From contig NZ_WVHS01000003.1 in NCBI RefSeq assembly GCF_009834915.1, positions 248,001-312,000 on the forward strand: a DNA stretch of 64,000 nt. Reading direction: 5' to 3'. Made by a program: the position numbers and the translations under genes. This stretch comes from Hufsiella ginkgonis. Its GTDB lineage: Bacteria > Bacteroidota > Bacteroidia > Sphingobacteriales > Sphingobacteriaceae. Positions 9,528 through 18,488 of the stretch are shown piece by piece. Position 1 is the first letter of the stretch. Each line of letters starts with the position of its first letter. Below the pieces are notes generated by a model, which was not told where the DNA came from, searched no databases, and worked only from the letters and a program-made list of their open reading frames with translations.

Positions 9528-9544
9528 TTATTCCTGATTACCCG

Positions 9545-10231
9545 TTATGCATTCTTTATTCCCCCCGTTGTTCCTCCCATCCCCGAAATAAGCCCGTCCT
9601 TCATCACGATCTTCCTGTCGGCCAGGTCTGCCAGGTCCTCGTTGTGTGTTACGATAATAAAGGTCTGGTTAAACTCGTTCCGCAGGTCTACAAATAAATT
9701 ATGCAGGGATTGTGCGTTGTTTGAGTCGAGGTTCCCTGAAGGCTCATCGGCAAGCACCACCAGCGGATTGTTCACCAGGGCGCGCGCCACGGCGATGCGT
9801 TGTTGTTCCCCGCCGGATAATTCTGCCGGCTTATGATGGGCGCGGTGGTCCATGCCCAGCATTTTAAGCAGTTCCGTGGCCCGGATGGCGGCTTCTTTCT
9901 GACTTTTCCTGGCGATATACGCCGGGATGCAGACGTTTTCCAGGGCGGTAAACTCAGGCAGCAGGTGGTGAAACTGGAAAATAAACCCGATATGCTGGTT
10001 ACGGAAAGCGCTTAATTGCCGCGCAGAGAGCTTCCCGGTATTTATCCCGTTAATGCTCACTGCGCCGGAGCCGGGCCGGTCAAGTGTGCCGATAATATGC
10101 AGCAGGGTGCTTTTACCGGCCCCGGAGGCACCCACGATGGTTACGATCTCGCCCTTCGCCACTTCGAGATCAACGCCTTTGAGGATTTCGAGCTTGCCGT
10201 AGGATTTGTGGATACCGGTTGCGGATAACAT
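9545..10231 (-). CDS. lolD: LolD-like ABC transporter ATP-binding protein
   Basis: 228 residues, one complete nucleotide-binding domain: Walker [10 protein letters not shown] (34-42), Q-loop [18 protein letters not shown], signature [15 protein letters not shown], Walker [13 protein letters not shown] and switch His in IVTHNEDLA. The [12 protein letters not shown] block and MacB/LolD/FtsE-type layout point to the lipoprotein-release or MacB group. The partner permease is not adjacent, so assignment to LolCDE rather than another MacB-type exporter is inference. A -7-like box lies 4 nt before the ATG. Confidence 0.88.
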   Translation of the reverse strand: MLSATGIHKSYGKLEILKGVDLEVAKGEIVTIVGASGAGKSTLLHIIGTLDRPGSGAVSINGINTGKLSARQLSAFRNQHIGFIFQFHHLLPEFTALENVCIPAYIARKSQKEAAIRATELLKMLGMDHRAHHKPAELSGGEQQRIAVARALVNNPLVVLADEPSGNLDSNNAQSLHNLFVDLRNEFNQTFIIVTHNEDLADLADRKIVMKDGLISGMGGTTGGIKNA

Positions 10232-10235
10232 GGGG

Positions 10236-10243
10236 CGAAGATA
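10236..10243 (-). promoter_or_regulatory. Probable -7 box of lolD (TATCTTCG)
   Basis: One mismatch to TAnnTTTG; only 4 nt from the ATG at 10231, so transcription would begin at about the start codon. Confidence 0.4.
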
Positions 10244-10267
10244 TTAACTTTTAACATAGTTAGCGGG

Positions 10268-10331
10268 GGAAGGTTTGAGGGTAGAGGTGCGGGATTGAAA
10301 GCATAACCAGTGCGCCAAACCTCAAACTTCC
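10268..10331. repeat. Intergenic inverted repeat between lolD and sucC
   Basis: GGAAGGTTTGAGG is mirrored by CCTCAAACTTCC with one bulge, and further AACCT words follow. It belongs to the class of purine-word hairpins seen elsewhere in the window. Confidence 0.45.
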
Positions 10332-10365
10332 AACCTGCAACCTTTCGTATTTCAATCCAAAGTGG

Positions 10366-10373
10366 TAGTTTTA
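10366..10373 (+). promoter_or_regulatory. Possible -7 box of sucC (TAGTTTTA)
   Basis: One mismatch to TAnnTTTG, 18 nt before the sucC ATG. Confidence 0.35.
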
Positions 10374-10391
10374 CACACAAAATTCTAAGCG

Positions 10392-11582
10392 ATGAACATT
10401 CACGAATACCAGGGTAAAGCTATTTTAAAGAGTTTCGGGGTCCGGATCCAGGAAGGGATCGTTGCGGATACACCGGAGCAGGCGGTTGAAGCGGCAAAAA
10501 AATTAAAGGAAGATTACGACTCGTCATGGGTGGTGATCAAGGCGCAGATCCATGCAGGCGGACGCGGAAAAGGCGGAGGCGTAAAACTGGCAAAGAACCT
10601 GGATGAAGTGAAGGAACGCGCTGAGCAGATCATCGGGATGCAGCTGATCACGCCGCAAACCGGTGCCGAAGGTAAAAAAGTAAATAAAGTGCTCGTGGCA
10701 CAGGATGTTTACTACCCCGGTGAAAGCGAAACCAAAGAATTTTATATGAGCGTGCTGATGGACCGCGCGGCGGGGCGCAACATCGTGATGTATTCTACCG
10801 AAGGCGGTATGGACATTGAGGAAGTGGCTGAACATACACCACATCTCATCTTTAAAGAAGAAATTGATCCTAAAGTAGGGTTACAGGGATTCCAGGCACG
10901 CAAGATCGCGTTTAACCTCGGCCTTTCCGGCGATGCGTTCAAAGATATGACCAGGTTCGTAGCTGCGCTGTACAAAGCCTACGAAGCCACCGATTCTTCG
11001 ATGTTCGAGATCAACCCGGTTCTTAAAACCTCCGATAACAAGATCCTGGCGGTAGACGCCAAGGTAAACCTGGACGATAACGGTTTGTTCCGTCACCCGG
11101 ATTATGCCGCCTTACGCGATACTTCCGAGGAAGATCCGACCGAAGTAGAAGCCAGCTTGTCAAACCTGAACTACGTGAAGCTCGACGGTAACGTAGGCTG
11201 TATGGTGAACGGCGCCGGCCTGGCGATGGCTACCATGGACATCATCAAGATCGCCGGTGGCGAGCCTGCCAACTTCCTCGACGTAGGTGGTACAGCAAAC
11301 GCGCAAACCGTTAAAGCGGCATTCAACATCATCCTCAAAGATCCGAACGTGAAAGCGATCCTGATCAATATATTCGGCGGTATCGTTCGTTGCGACCGTG
11401 TTGCCCAGGGGGTGATCGACGCTTACAATGAAATCGGAAATATTCCCGTTCCCATCATCGTTCGCCTGCAGGGCACCAATGCCGAAGAAGCGAAGAAACT
11501 GATCGACGAATCCGGCTTACAGGTGTATTCTGCAATCTTGCTGAAAGATGCGGCCGAACTGGTTAAGAAGGTATTGGCGTAA
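10392..11582 (+). CDS. sucC: Succinyl-CoA ligase (ADP-forming) beta subunit
   Basis: 396 residues, the full family length. It starts [17 protein letters not shown], as this family does. The N-terminal ATP-grasp domain carries [20 protein letters not shown] and FEINPVL, and the C-terminal CoA-ligase domain has [17 protein letters not shown] and [11 protein letters not shown], which holds the helix facing the phospho-histidine of the alpha subunit. It converts succinyl-CoA to succinate with ATP formation in the TCA cycle. The alpha subunit gene (sucD) is not adjacent, a separated arrangement. A strong terminator follows. Confidence 0.97.
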   Translation: MNIHEYQGKAILKSFGVRIQEGIVADTPEQAVEAAKKLKEDYDSSWVVIKAQIHAGGRGKGGGVKLAKNLDEVKERAEQIIGMQLITPQTGAEGKKVNKVLVAQDVYYPGESETKEFYMSVLMDRAAGRNIVMYSTEGGMDIEEVAEHTPHLIFKEEIDPKVGLQGFQARKIAFNLGLSGDAFKDMTRFVAALYKAYEATDSSMFEINPVLKTSDNKILAVDAKVNLDDNGLFRHPDYAALRDTSEEDPTEVEASLSNLNYVKLDGNVGCMVNGAGLAMATMDIIKIAGGEPANFLDVGGTANAQTVKAAFNIILKDPNVKAILINIFGGIVRCDRVAQGVIDAYNEIGNIPVPIIVRLQGTNAEEAKKLIDESGLQVYSAILLKDAAELVKKVLA

Positions 11583-11620
11583 TACGTTTTACGTCCGGCG
11601 TTCCTGCAAGGCGCCCTGAT

Positions 11621-11656
11621 AAAAAAAGCGATTTGATCACCCGAATCGCTTTTTTT
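11621..11656. terminator. Bidirectional terminator between sucC and smc
   Basis: AAAAAAAGCGATT pairs with AATCGCTTTTTTT (13 bp) around a 10-nt loop, with A- and T-tracts for both convergent genes. Confidence 0.85.
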
Positions 11657-11692
11657 ATGCAGTTACATTAGCAAGTTTCGCAGGAACGTAAC

Positions 11693-14600
11693 TTATGCTA
11701 CCTCCCTCATATCCACCGCCACTACCCTCGAAATTCCCTGTTCTACCATCGTTACCCCATAAATGATGTCCGTGCTCGCAATCGTGCGCTTATTATGTGA
11801 TACGATAATAAATTGGGAACGGTCGGAGAACTTGCGGATAATGTTGTTGAACTTGTCGATGTTGGTATCGTCGAGCGGGGCATCCACCTCGTCAAAGATA
11901 CAGAAGGGGGCAGGTTTGAGCAGGTAAAGCGAGAAGAGGAGTGCCGTAGCCGTTAACGTTTTTTCACCGCCCGAAAGCTGGTTGATAGATAAAGGGCGTT
12001 TGCCTTTTGGACGGGCCAAGATCTCGATGTCAGATTCCAGCGGGTTCCCGGCGTCGGAGAGCACGAGGTCGCAGCTGTCTTCTTCGTTAAACAGTGAACG
12101 GAATACGATGATGAAGTTATCGCGCACCTCGGTAAATGCCTGCATAAACTTTCCGCGGGCGGTATCGTCTATTTCTTTGATGGTTTGCAGCAGCGACGCC
12201 CTGGCATCGAGCAGGTCATTTTTCTGGGCGGTGATAAACGTGTACCGGTCGTTCATTTCGCGGTAAGCTTCCATGGCCATCGGGTTTACGGCGCCGAACT
12301 CGTTCAGCTGCCGCTTCATACGGTCTGTTTTCCCGACCAGGTCGTCCTCGTTCTCGTTTTCCGGAACGGGGCTGTCGATCAGGTCGTTTATGTCGATCCC
12401 GAACTCTACCGAAAGGCGTTCGCGAAGCGCATGTAATTCCAGCTTTAGCTGTAATTTCTTGTCCTTCAGCTCCGTGGCCAGCACGTCGGCCTGTTCTTTT
12501 TTGCGGCGTAACGCCGTAACCTTTTCCTCCGTTTCCGTGATGATGGCTCGTGAGGCATAATACGTTCGCTCTGCTTCGGTCACACCGTTTTCCAGTTCTT
12601 CCTTTTGCACGTACATGGCCAGTAAGTCTTCGTCAGAATCATCGGCGTCTTTCAAGATATCGATTATGCTTACCTGTGTTTTTTCGAGCTCCGCGGTATT
12701 CGTGGCTATGCGCGCGCCGTAAGTTTGCTGCTGTACTTCACGGTATTCCAGGTCCTTGCCGATCCCTGATACTTTATTCTGCTGCTGGTGGAACCGGATA
12801 TTGTCCTGGTTGTAGTCGGTCGCTTTGGCCGATACCAGGTCGGCCAACTCCGCATAGTTCTCCTGCAGCACCTGTACGCCGGCAGCTTTTTCGCGGATCT
12901 TTTCCTTCAGTTCCGTTAGCTTCGGTTCAGAAACCGTGATCTCTTCCGTTACCGATGTGATCTTTCTTTCAATATCCTGCTGCCGGTTCTGGCTGTTCTG
13001 TATAAACGCGGCGTATTGTTCCTGCTTGGTTTGGACGGTAAGCAGCTCGTTGTTCAGCCGGTTCAGGTCTTGTTGTTCCTGCTGGATCTGCTGTTTCCTG
13101 GTGGAGCCCCGGAGCATTAGCACCCGTTCGGCGGCAATTTCGAGCGAGTTTTTCAGGTCGGTCACCGTGCGTTCATGCGTCCGGATCTCTTTAGCCAGGT
13201 TCTCCAGGTTTTTGGCACGGCCGATCCGCTTTCCTTCAAACAGCCCTACCGATCCGCCCGACATGGTTTGCCTGCTTTTGGAGAATTTCCCGGATTTACC
13301 GAGGACCGCCACCTGGTCCTGCGGGAGGGCGGTGAACAGGTCCTCCTCCCGGTCGTTTTCAAGCAGGAAGACGTGTTTTAGCAGCAGCTCGCAGAGCGGA
13401 CGGTATTTCTGTTCTACATCGATCACCGACATCGCCGGGACAGTCCCTTGCGGCTCCGGGAACCCGTTTTGCGTGGGATTTACCTTTACAGCCTCAAGTA
13501 TAAAGAAATTAGCACGGCCTCGTGCCGAGTCGCTTAACAGCCGGATAGCTTGAACGGCTTCCGTTTGTGTCTCTACCACGTAGTGGTTCATCACGGGCTC
13601 GAGAAAGTTCTCGATCGCAATGCGGTATTCTTCCCGGCAAAAAAGTACGTCCGAAAACAACGGCGCCTGTTTTGCCCAGCCGGTATGTTTTTTCAGGAAG
13701 CGGATCGATTCGGGGAACCCCTCCAGGTTATCCACCATCGACTTCGTGAGGTTATATTCGTTCTGCCTGGCGTCAAGCTTGCGGCTTTCTTTGCTGTGTT
13801 CTTCCTTCTGTTCGGCGATGAGGTCCTGGGTTTCGGTGATCTGCCGCTGCAGCTCTTCTTCGGCCTGTTTGCCGGCTTCCAGTTTTTCCACGCGGTCGCC
13901 GATGATCTCCTGCAGGCCGCTGATCGCTTTATTAAAATCGTTCAGCTCTGTTTCTTTCGATTCGGTATCCACCGTCGTTCTCCTGCTTTCCTGGTAGAGC
14001 GCGTCCTTCTGGATGTTCAGGACCGCGAGTTCTTTCTCAAGCTTATAGATGGCGTTTTGCAGCTCGTTATGCTCCCGCGTGCCCTGGTCGGTTTTGGCGC
14101 GTGCGGATTGTTGCTGCACGCGAAGCTCATCCAGCTCTGTTTTCGCCACCGCGAGTTTCGTTCCCATAGATTCGAGCAGCGCGCCCTCGCTGGCCGATTC
14201 TTCATTCAGCCGCTTTACCGAGTACAGCACGTGGTTCAGCTGGTTGCGGTCGGTAGTAAGCTCTTCTGTGAGGCGGTTCTCTTTTTCGCGCAGGAAGCGC
14301 AGCTGCTCGTTCTTGATCTTTTTCTCGCTTTCATAAGCCCTGATCTTCGAAACGAACTCGTTGGTGGCTTTCTGCTGTGCCGACAGGTTTTTTTCCAGCG
14401 TTAGGCTCTCCAGTTTCTGTTTTTGAAGAAGCGCATCCAGTTGATCGGTTGCTGTAAGCAGGGCGGTTTTATCGTCAGACTGCTGCTGTTCCTGCAGCTC
14501 CAGTGTTTCCAGCAGCGTGCGGAAACCCGTAATGCGGAAAGAGGCGAGCATGACGCTCAATTCCTTATATTGTTCCTTCACCCTGAGATAGCGTTCTGCG

Positions 14601-15232
14601 CGTTTAGCCTGGGCTTCCAGTGTCTTCAGGTTCTTCCCGATCTCGAATAGCAGGTCGTCTACGCGGCTCAGGTCAGCCTCGGTATCTTTCAGCTTGGTAA
14701 AGGTCTGTTTCTTCCGGAGCTTGTATTTCGAGATCCCGGAAGCTTCCTCGAACAGCATGCGCCGGGAATTTTCCTTGTTGGCGATGATCTCGTCGATCAT
14801 CTTCAGCTCGATGATCGAGTAAGAGTCTGACCCGATCCCGGTATCCAGGAAAAGGTCGGTAATGTCTTTTAACCGGCATTGTACATCGTTGAGGCGGTAC
14901 TCGCTTTCGCCGCTGCGGTAAAGCTTGCGGGTGATGGTTACCTGCGAAAACTCGGTAGGGAGTACATTTTTCGTGTTGTCGAACGAGAGCGAAACTTCGG
15001 CAAGGTTGGCCGGCTTACGATTTTTGGTGCCGTTGAAAATGATGTTCTCCATTTTCTCGGAACGCAGCATCCGGGTGCTCTGTTCCCCCAAAACCCAGCG
15101 GATGGAGTCGACCACGTTGGACTTGCCGCATCCATTTGGCCCGACAATGGCCGTTACGCCTTCGTTGAAGTTAATGGTGATCTTGTCCCCAAAGCTTTTA
15201 AAGCCCTTAATTTCCAGTTTTGTTAACTGCAT
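11693..15232 (-). CDS. smc: Chromosome segregation ATPase SMC
   Basis: 1179 residues with the full SMC plan: N-terminal Walker A GPNGCGKSN (31-39) after LEIKGFKSFGDK; long coiled coil (about 170-500); hinge (about 510-650); return coiled coil (about 660-1010); and a C-terminal head with signature LSGGEKTLTATALLFSLYL, Walker B CIFDEVDAPLDD and D-loop. It compacts and organises the chromosome, normally with ScpA/ScpB, which are not in the window. Its frame is intact. The long open frames on the opposite strand here are coiled-coil codon shadows. Confidence 0.97.
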   Translation of the reverse strand: MQLTKLEIKGFKSFGDKITINFNEGVTAIVGPNGCGKSNVVDSIRWVLGEQSTRMLRSEKMENIIFNGTKNRKPANLAEVSLSFDNTKNVLPTEFSQVTITRKLYRSGESEYRLNDVQCRLKDITDLFLDTGIGSDSYSIIELKMIDEIIANKENSRRMLFEEASGISKYKLRKKQTFTKLKDTEADLSRVDDLLFEIGKNLKTLEAQAKRAERYLRVKEQYKELSVMLASFRITGFRTLLETLELQEQQQSDDKTALLTATDQLDALLQKQKLESLTLEKNLSAQQKATNEFVSKIRAYESEKKIKNEQLRFLREKENRLTEELTTDRNQLNHVLYSVKRLNEESASEGALLESMGTKLAVAKTELDELRVQQQSARAKTDQGTREHNELQNAIYKLEKELAVLNIQKDALYQESRRTTVDTESKETELNDFNKAISGLQEIIGDRVEKLEAGKQAEEELQRQITETQDLIAEQKEEHSKESRKLDARQNEYNLTKSMVDNLEGFPESIRFLKKHTGWAKQAPLFSDVLFCREEYRIAIENFLEPVMNHYVVETQTEAVQAIRLLSDSARGRANFFILEAVKVNPTQNGFPEPQGTVPAMSVIDVEQKYRPLCELLLKHVFLLENDREEDLFTALPQDQVAVLGKSGKFSKSRQTMSGGSVGLFEGKRIGRAKNLENLAKEIRTHERTVTDLKNSLEIAAERVLMLRGSTRKQQIQQEQQDLNRLNNELLTVQTKQEQYAAFIQNSQNRQQDIERKITSVTEEITVSEPKLTELKEKIREKAAGVQVLQENYAELADLVSAKATDYNQDNIRFHQQQNKVSGIGKDLEYREVQQQTYGARIATNTAELEKTQVSIIDILKDADDSDEDLLAMYVQKEELENGVTEAERTYYASRAIITETEEKVTALRRKKEQADVLATELKDKKLQLKLELHALRERLSVEFGIDINDLIDSPVPENENEDDLVGKTDRMKRQLNEFGAVNPMAMEAYREMNDRYTFITAQKNDLLDARASLLQTIKEIDDTARGKFMQAFTEVRDNFIIVFRSLFNEEDSCDLVLSDAGNPLESDIEILARPKGKRPLSINQLSGGEKTLTATALLFSLYLLKPAPFCIFDEVDAPLDDTNIDKFNNIIRKFSDRSQFIIVSHNKRTIASTDIIYGVTMVEQGISRVVAVDMREVA

Positions 15233-15356
15233 ACCCGCGTGTTGGTCCGATAGGTGTTTAGAGGGTTCAATGTCCGATTTTAAAGGTAAATCTGCAAACT
15301 AAATATCAATGGGCCCGTTAATTGTACGCGGAATATGGTTCGCCGGGAGAAACCTT

Positions 15357-15364
15357 TAATTTTG
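15357..15364 (+). promoter_or_regulatory. -7 box of the CoA-transferase operon (TAATTTTG)
   Basis: Perfect TAnnTTTG match, 20 nt before the ATG at 15385. It lies downstream of the earlier in-frame TTG at 15322, which supports the ATG start. Confidence 0.55.
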
Positions 15365-15384
15365 TCCCACCAATTATTTTAACT

Positions 15385-16086
15385 ATGATTAACAAAGTAG
15401 TGGCCGGAGCCGAAGCAGCCATCCACGACATTCCCCACGGAGCCACGCTGATGTTGGGCGGCTTCGGTTTATGCGGGATCCCCGAGAACTGCATCACCGC
15501 CCTGGTAAATAAAGGCGTTAGCCAGCTGACCTGTATTTCTAATAACGCGGGTGTCGACGATTTCGGCATCGGCCTGATGCTTCATAAACACCAGGTAAAA
15601 AAAATGATCTCCTCGTATGTGGGCGAAAACGCCGAATTCGAGCGTCAGCTGCTAAGCGGCGAGCTGGAGGTGGAACTGGTCCCCCAGGGCACCCTGGCTA
15701 CCCGCTGTATGGCCGCCGGATATGGCATGCCCGCCATCTTTACCCCGGCCGGTGTAGGTACCGAAGTAGCTGAAGGAAAGGAGATACGCGTGTTTAATGG
15801 AAAAGAATACCTGGTGGAGCACGCTTTCGAGGCCGATTTTGCATTAGTAAAAGCCTGGAAAGGCGATACCGCAGGCAACCTCGTTTATCGCCTCACCGCG
15901 CGTAACTTTAACCCCGTAATGGCTATGGCCGGCAAGATCACCATCGCCGAAGTGGAAGAGCTGGTGCCAGAAGGGGCGCTGGACCCCGATCATATACACA
16001 CACCGGGCATCTACGTGCACCGGATCTTCCAGGGAGAAGGATATGAGAAGAGAATAGAGCAGAGAACGGTTAGGAATAGCTGGTAG
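15385..16086 (+). CDS. scoA: 3-oxoacid (succinyl-CoA) CoA-transferase subunit A
   Basis: 233 residues starting [20 protein letters not shown]. It shows the family-I CoA-transferase alpha block [15 protein letters not shown] and [15 protein letters not shown], and [20 protein letters not shown], typical of subunit A. With subunit B it moves CoA from succinyl-CoA to acetoacetate or another 3-oxoacid, for ketone or branched-chain breakdown. The ATG at 15385 is preferred over a TTG 21 codons upstream because the -7 box lies between them. Subunit B follows after a 94-bp gap. Confidence 0.93.
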   Translation: MINKVVAGAEAAIHDIPHGATLMLGGFGLCGIPENCITALVNKGVSQLTCISNNAGVDDFGIGLMLHKHQVKKMISSYVGENAEFERQLLSGELEVELVPQGTLATRCMAAGYGMPAIFTPAGVGTEVAEGKEIRVFNGKEYLVEHAFEADFALVKAWKGDTAGNLVYRLTARNFNPVMAMAGKITIAEVEELVPEGALDPDHIHTPGIYVHRIFQGEGYEKRIEQRTVRNSW

Positions 16087-16180
16087 CTGACAGCTTGTTC
16101 TGAATAGTCATGACCGCCCGCCTTAACCAGCCATAGCTCATCAATTATCGGCCAACCTCACAAGTTAAACATTACTCCAC

Positions 16181-16834
16181 ATGTTAGATAAACACGGTAT
16201 CGCCCAACGCATCGCGAAAGAAATAAAGAACGGTTACTATGTGAATCTCGGTATCGGCATCCCCACGCTAGTGGCTAATTACATCCCCGAAGGGTTGGAT
16301 GTGGTGCTGCAATCGGAGAATGGCCTGCTGGGCATGGGGCCCTTCCCCCTGGCGGGGGAGGAGGACGCAGACCTCATCAATGCCGGTAAACAAACGATCA
16401 CCACGCTTCCCGGCTCGGCGGTATTCGATTCGGCGATGAGCTTTGGGATGATCCGCTCCCAAAAAGTAGACCTCACCATCCTTGGCGCCATGGAGGTTTC
16501 AGAGAACGGCGATATCGCGAACTGGAAGATCCCCGGTAAAATGGTAAAGGGCATGGGCGGAGCGATGGACCTGGTGGCCTCAGCCAAGAATATTATCGTG
16601 GCCATGCAGCACGTAAATAAGGCGGGAGAAAGTAAGCTGCTCACTTCGTGCTCGTTGCCGCTTACCGGCGTTAACTGTGTCCGCAAGATCGTTACGGAGC
16701 TGGCCGTGCTGGATGTACTTCCCCAAGGCGGGTTCCTCCTACTGGAACGGGCTCCCGGGGTAACAGTCGACGAAATAAAACGGGCTACCGCCGGAAAACT
16801 GGTGATAGCGGGCGATGTGCCTGAAATGCGTTAA
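16181..16834 (+). CDS. scoB: 3-oxoacid (succinyl-CoA) CoA-transferase subunit B
   Basis: 217 residues starting MLDKHGIAQRIAKEI. The motif VNLGIGIPTLVANYIPEG is followed by LQSENGLLGMGPFP, whose Glu in SENG is the catalytic residue that forms the glutamyl-CoA thioester. It forms the alpha2-beta2 enzyme with the preceding gene. Downstream, AAAACGGG (16849) and CCCGTTTT could make a weak terminator. The remaining 183 bp to the next gene carry nothing else I can support. Confidence 0.93.
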   Translation: MLDKHGIAQRIAKEIKNGYYVNLGIGIPTLVANYIPEGLDVVLQSENGLLGMGPFPLAGEEDADLINAGKQTITTLPGSAVFDSAMSFGMIRSQKVDLTILGAMEVSENGDIANWKIPGKMVKGMGGAMDLVASAKNIIVAMQHVNKAGESKLLTSCSLPLTGVNCVRKIVTELAVLDVLPQGGFLLLERAPGVTVDEIKRATAGKLVIAGDVPEMR

Positions 16835-17005
16835 CGCCACAAAACGGGCAATCTGTTGCCTGAAATTCCCTTTTCATCCCCCGTTTTCGCGAAAGATCTT
16901 TCCCCGGAACGGTAAATCTGAAGGAGGCATGGTTTTTGTCCCGGTTGGGGCAAAATGCTATATAGCTGATTAAGATTTATACTTATAATTGCGAATTAAC
17001 CCTCT

Positions 17006-17013
17006 CACTTTTG
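17006..17013 (+). promoter_or_regulatory. Possible -7 box of the FkbM methyltransferase gene (CACTTTTG)
   Basis: One mismatch (first base) to TAnnTTTG, 4 nt before the ATG at 17018, giving another leaderless-type arrangement. Confidence 0.3.
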
Positions 17014-17017
17014 TTTT

Positions 17018-17812
17018 ATGCTACGATCCTGGAAGCTCCAATGGCTCATTAACGAGTTTATTACCTTTCCCAATTACAAGAAACACTTTATCGAGTTAAA
17101 CTCCTCCTGGAGGTATTGGTGGCTCCTGCTAACAAAGTTGGTGAATAAGGTAAACCCTGCGCCGGCGCTGCTCAGTTTAAAAAAAGGTGGTAAGTTTTAT
17201 GTACACGATTTCATGACGCTGTACATTTACACAGAGATATTTGTAGACAAGTGTTACGAACTGGGCATGAAGCTCGAAGAGGACGGTACGATCATAGACG
17301 TCGGCGGCAATATCGGCCTCTTCACCCTGTGGATGAAACAGCAGTATCCCGATATGACCGTTTATTCGTTCGAACCGTTTAAACAGAACTATGATCAGCT
17401 GGTAAGCAACCTGCTGCTGAGTAAGGTGAAACATGTAAACCCGATCATGCGTGGTGTGGGCGGACATACCCGCATCGAGAAATTATACCTTAACCCCAAG
17501 AACCTCGGCGGACACAGCATCTACAAGCAGGATGATAACAATGAGTCGGTGGATATCGACATCGTTTCGCTCGACGAAGTACTCGCGGCGCTCGGCCCAA
17601 AAACCTGCTCGTTGCTCAAACTGGATTGCGAAGGCGCTGAATACGAGATAATTAAAAGCATGACAGCCGAAACGGCCAAAAAAATAAAACGCATCATCTT
17701 CGAGCCAAGCGAAAAACTGTATAACCCCGCCGAGCTGATCAGTCACCTCGTAAAAATTGGCTATACCATGAAAAGAAGTACGGATAACTATATCGCTGCG
17801 TACGAAGATTAA
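17018..17812 (+). CDS. FkbM-family SAM-dependent methyltransferase
   Basis: 264 residues. The SAM-binding motif I is IIDVGGNIGLFTLW (near 94-107), with acidic motif II in VYSFEPFKQNYDQL, and the FkbM hallmarks VDIDIVSLDEVL and LLKLDCEGAEYEII. These enzymes usually O-methylate sugars or polyketides. It stands alone, and no glycan cluster is adjacent, so the substrate is unknown. The N-terminal 60 residues are basic and aromatic-rich and may be a membrane or partner contact. A GCAGGAGC/GCTCCTG hairpin follows. Confidence 0.88.
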   Translation: MLRSWKLQWLINEFITFPNYKKHFIELNSSWRYWWLLLTKLVNKVNPAPALLSLKKGGKFYVHDFMTLYIYTEIFVDKCYELGMKLEEDGTIIDVGGNIGLFTLWMKQQYPDMTVYSFEPFKQNYDQLVSNLLLSKVKHVNPIMRGVGGHTRIEKLYLNPKNLGGHSIYKQDDNNESVDIDIVSLDEVLAALGPKTCSLLKLDCEGAEYEIIKSMTAETAKKIKRIIFEPSEKLYNPAELISHLVKIGYTMKRSTDNYIAAYED

Positions 17813-17839
17813 GAGAATACTTTCCTTATTTTGATTTTG

Positions 17840-17870
17840 CAGGAGCTTTGCGTTATACGTACGGCTCCTG
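17840..17870. terminator. Terminator between convergent methyltransferase and cytochrome c genes
   Basis: CAGGAGC pairs with GCTCCTG (7 bp), with T-rich sequence on both sides. Confidence 0.5.
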
Positions 17871-17893
17871 TTCTGTTTACCGGCAGTTGATCA

Positions 17894-18343
17894 CTATTTC
17901 GCCGCGCGGATCGTCTTTACTTCCAGCGGTGATACCGCCGGCGCCTTGTTCCCGAAATTGTTGCGTACATAGGTAAGTACATCCGCTATTTCGGTATCGC
18001 TAAGGTGTGCTACAGCGGGCATAGGGTTCGAGTACTGCTGTTCCTCGATCTCGATGCGCTCATTAAACCCTTTCAGCAGGATATTTACGAGCCGTGTTTT
18101 ATCCCCCAGCACATATTCTGTTTTTATAAGCGGCGGGTTGAGGTTCATCACCCCTCCGCCGTCGGCCATGTGGCAGGGCAGGCAAACGCTGGTATAAACC
18201 ACTTTCCCGCGAACGATCGACGCGGCCATTCCCCCGGTTTTTGCCGGAAGCGGCTTCTTCCGGGCAACAGGCTTTTTTACCTGCGCCTGTAAGCTAAATG
18301 AGAAGGCTGCAATGACGGCAGAAAGGGCAAGGATTTTCTTCAT
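17894..18343 (-). CDS. Small secreted c-type cytochrome
   Basis: 149 residues from MKKILALSAV; an upstream in-frame start at 18385 would add 14 residues ahead of the signal peptide and lies upstream of the -7 box. Signal peptide 1-20 (SLQA-Q), a Lys/Pro-rich linker (about 22-37), then one heme-binding domain with CLPCH (C54, C57, H58) and a likely axial Met in NPMPAV (M108). It should carry one electron in the periplasm. Pairing with the PQQ dehydrogenases further along is possible but not shown. Confidence 0.9.
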   Translation of the reverse strand: MKKILALSAVIAAFSFSLQAQVKKPVARKKPLPAKTGGMAASIVRGKVVYTSVCLPCHMADGGGVMNLNPPLIKTEYVLGDKTRLVNILLKGFNERIEIEEQQYSNPMPAVAHLSDTEIADVLTYVRNNFGNKAPAVSPLEVKTIRAAK

Positions 18344-18362
18344 GAACGGTTTTTGGATACCG

Positions 18363-18370
18363 CAAAGGTA
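18363..18370 (-). promoter_or_regulatory. -7 box of the cytochrome c gene (TACCTTTG)
   Basis: Perfect TAnnTTTG match on the minus strand, 19 nt before the ATG at 18343. Confidence 0.55.
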
Positions 18371-18488
18371 GGTAAAACTTAACAATCATTTTATTTCATG
18401 GTAATACGATGCGGGTACTTTCGGCGTTGCCGGAACCCCTCGCTGTGTTGCGGTATGCCTTTACCAAAAACCTCAGTAACACTATTAC

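Noticed and set aside
13550-14404. Long plus-strand open frame opposite smc
   Set aside because: It lies fully antisense to the SMC coiled coil, whose codon bias leaves the reverse frames open; its translation is low-complexity with no domain.
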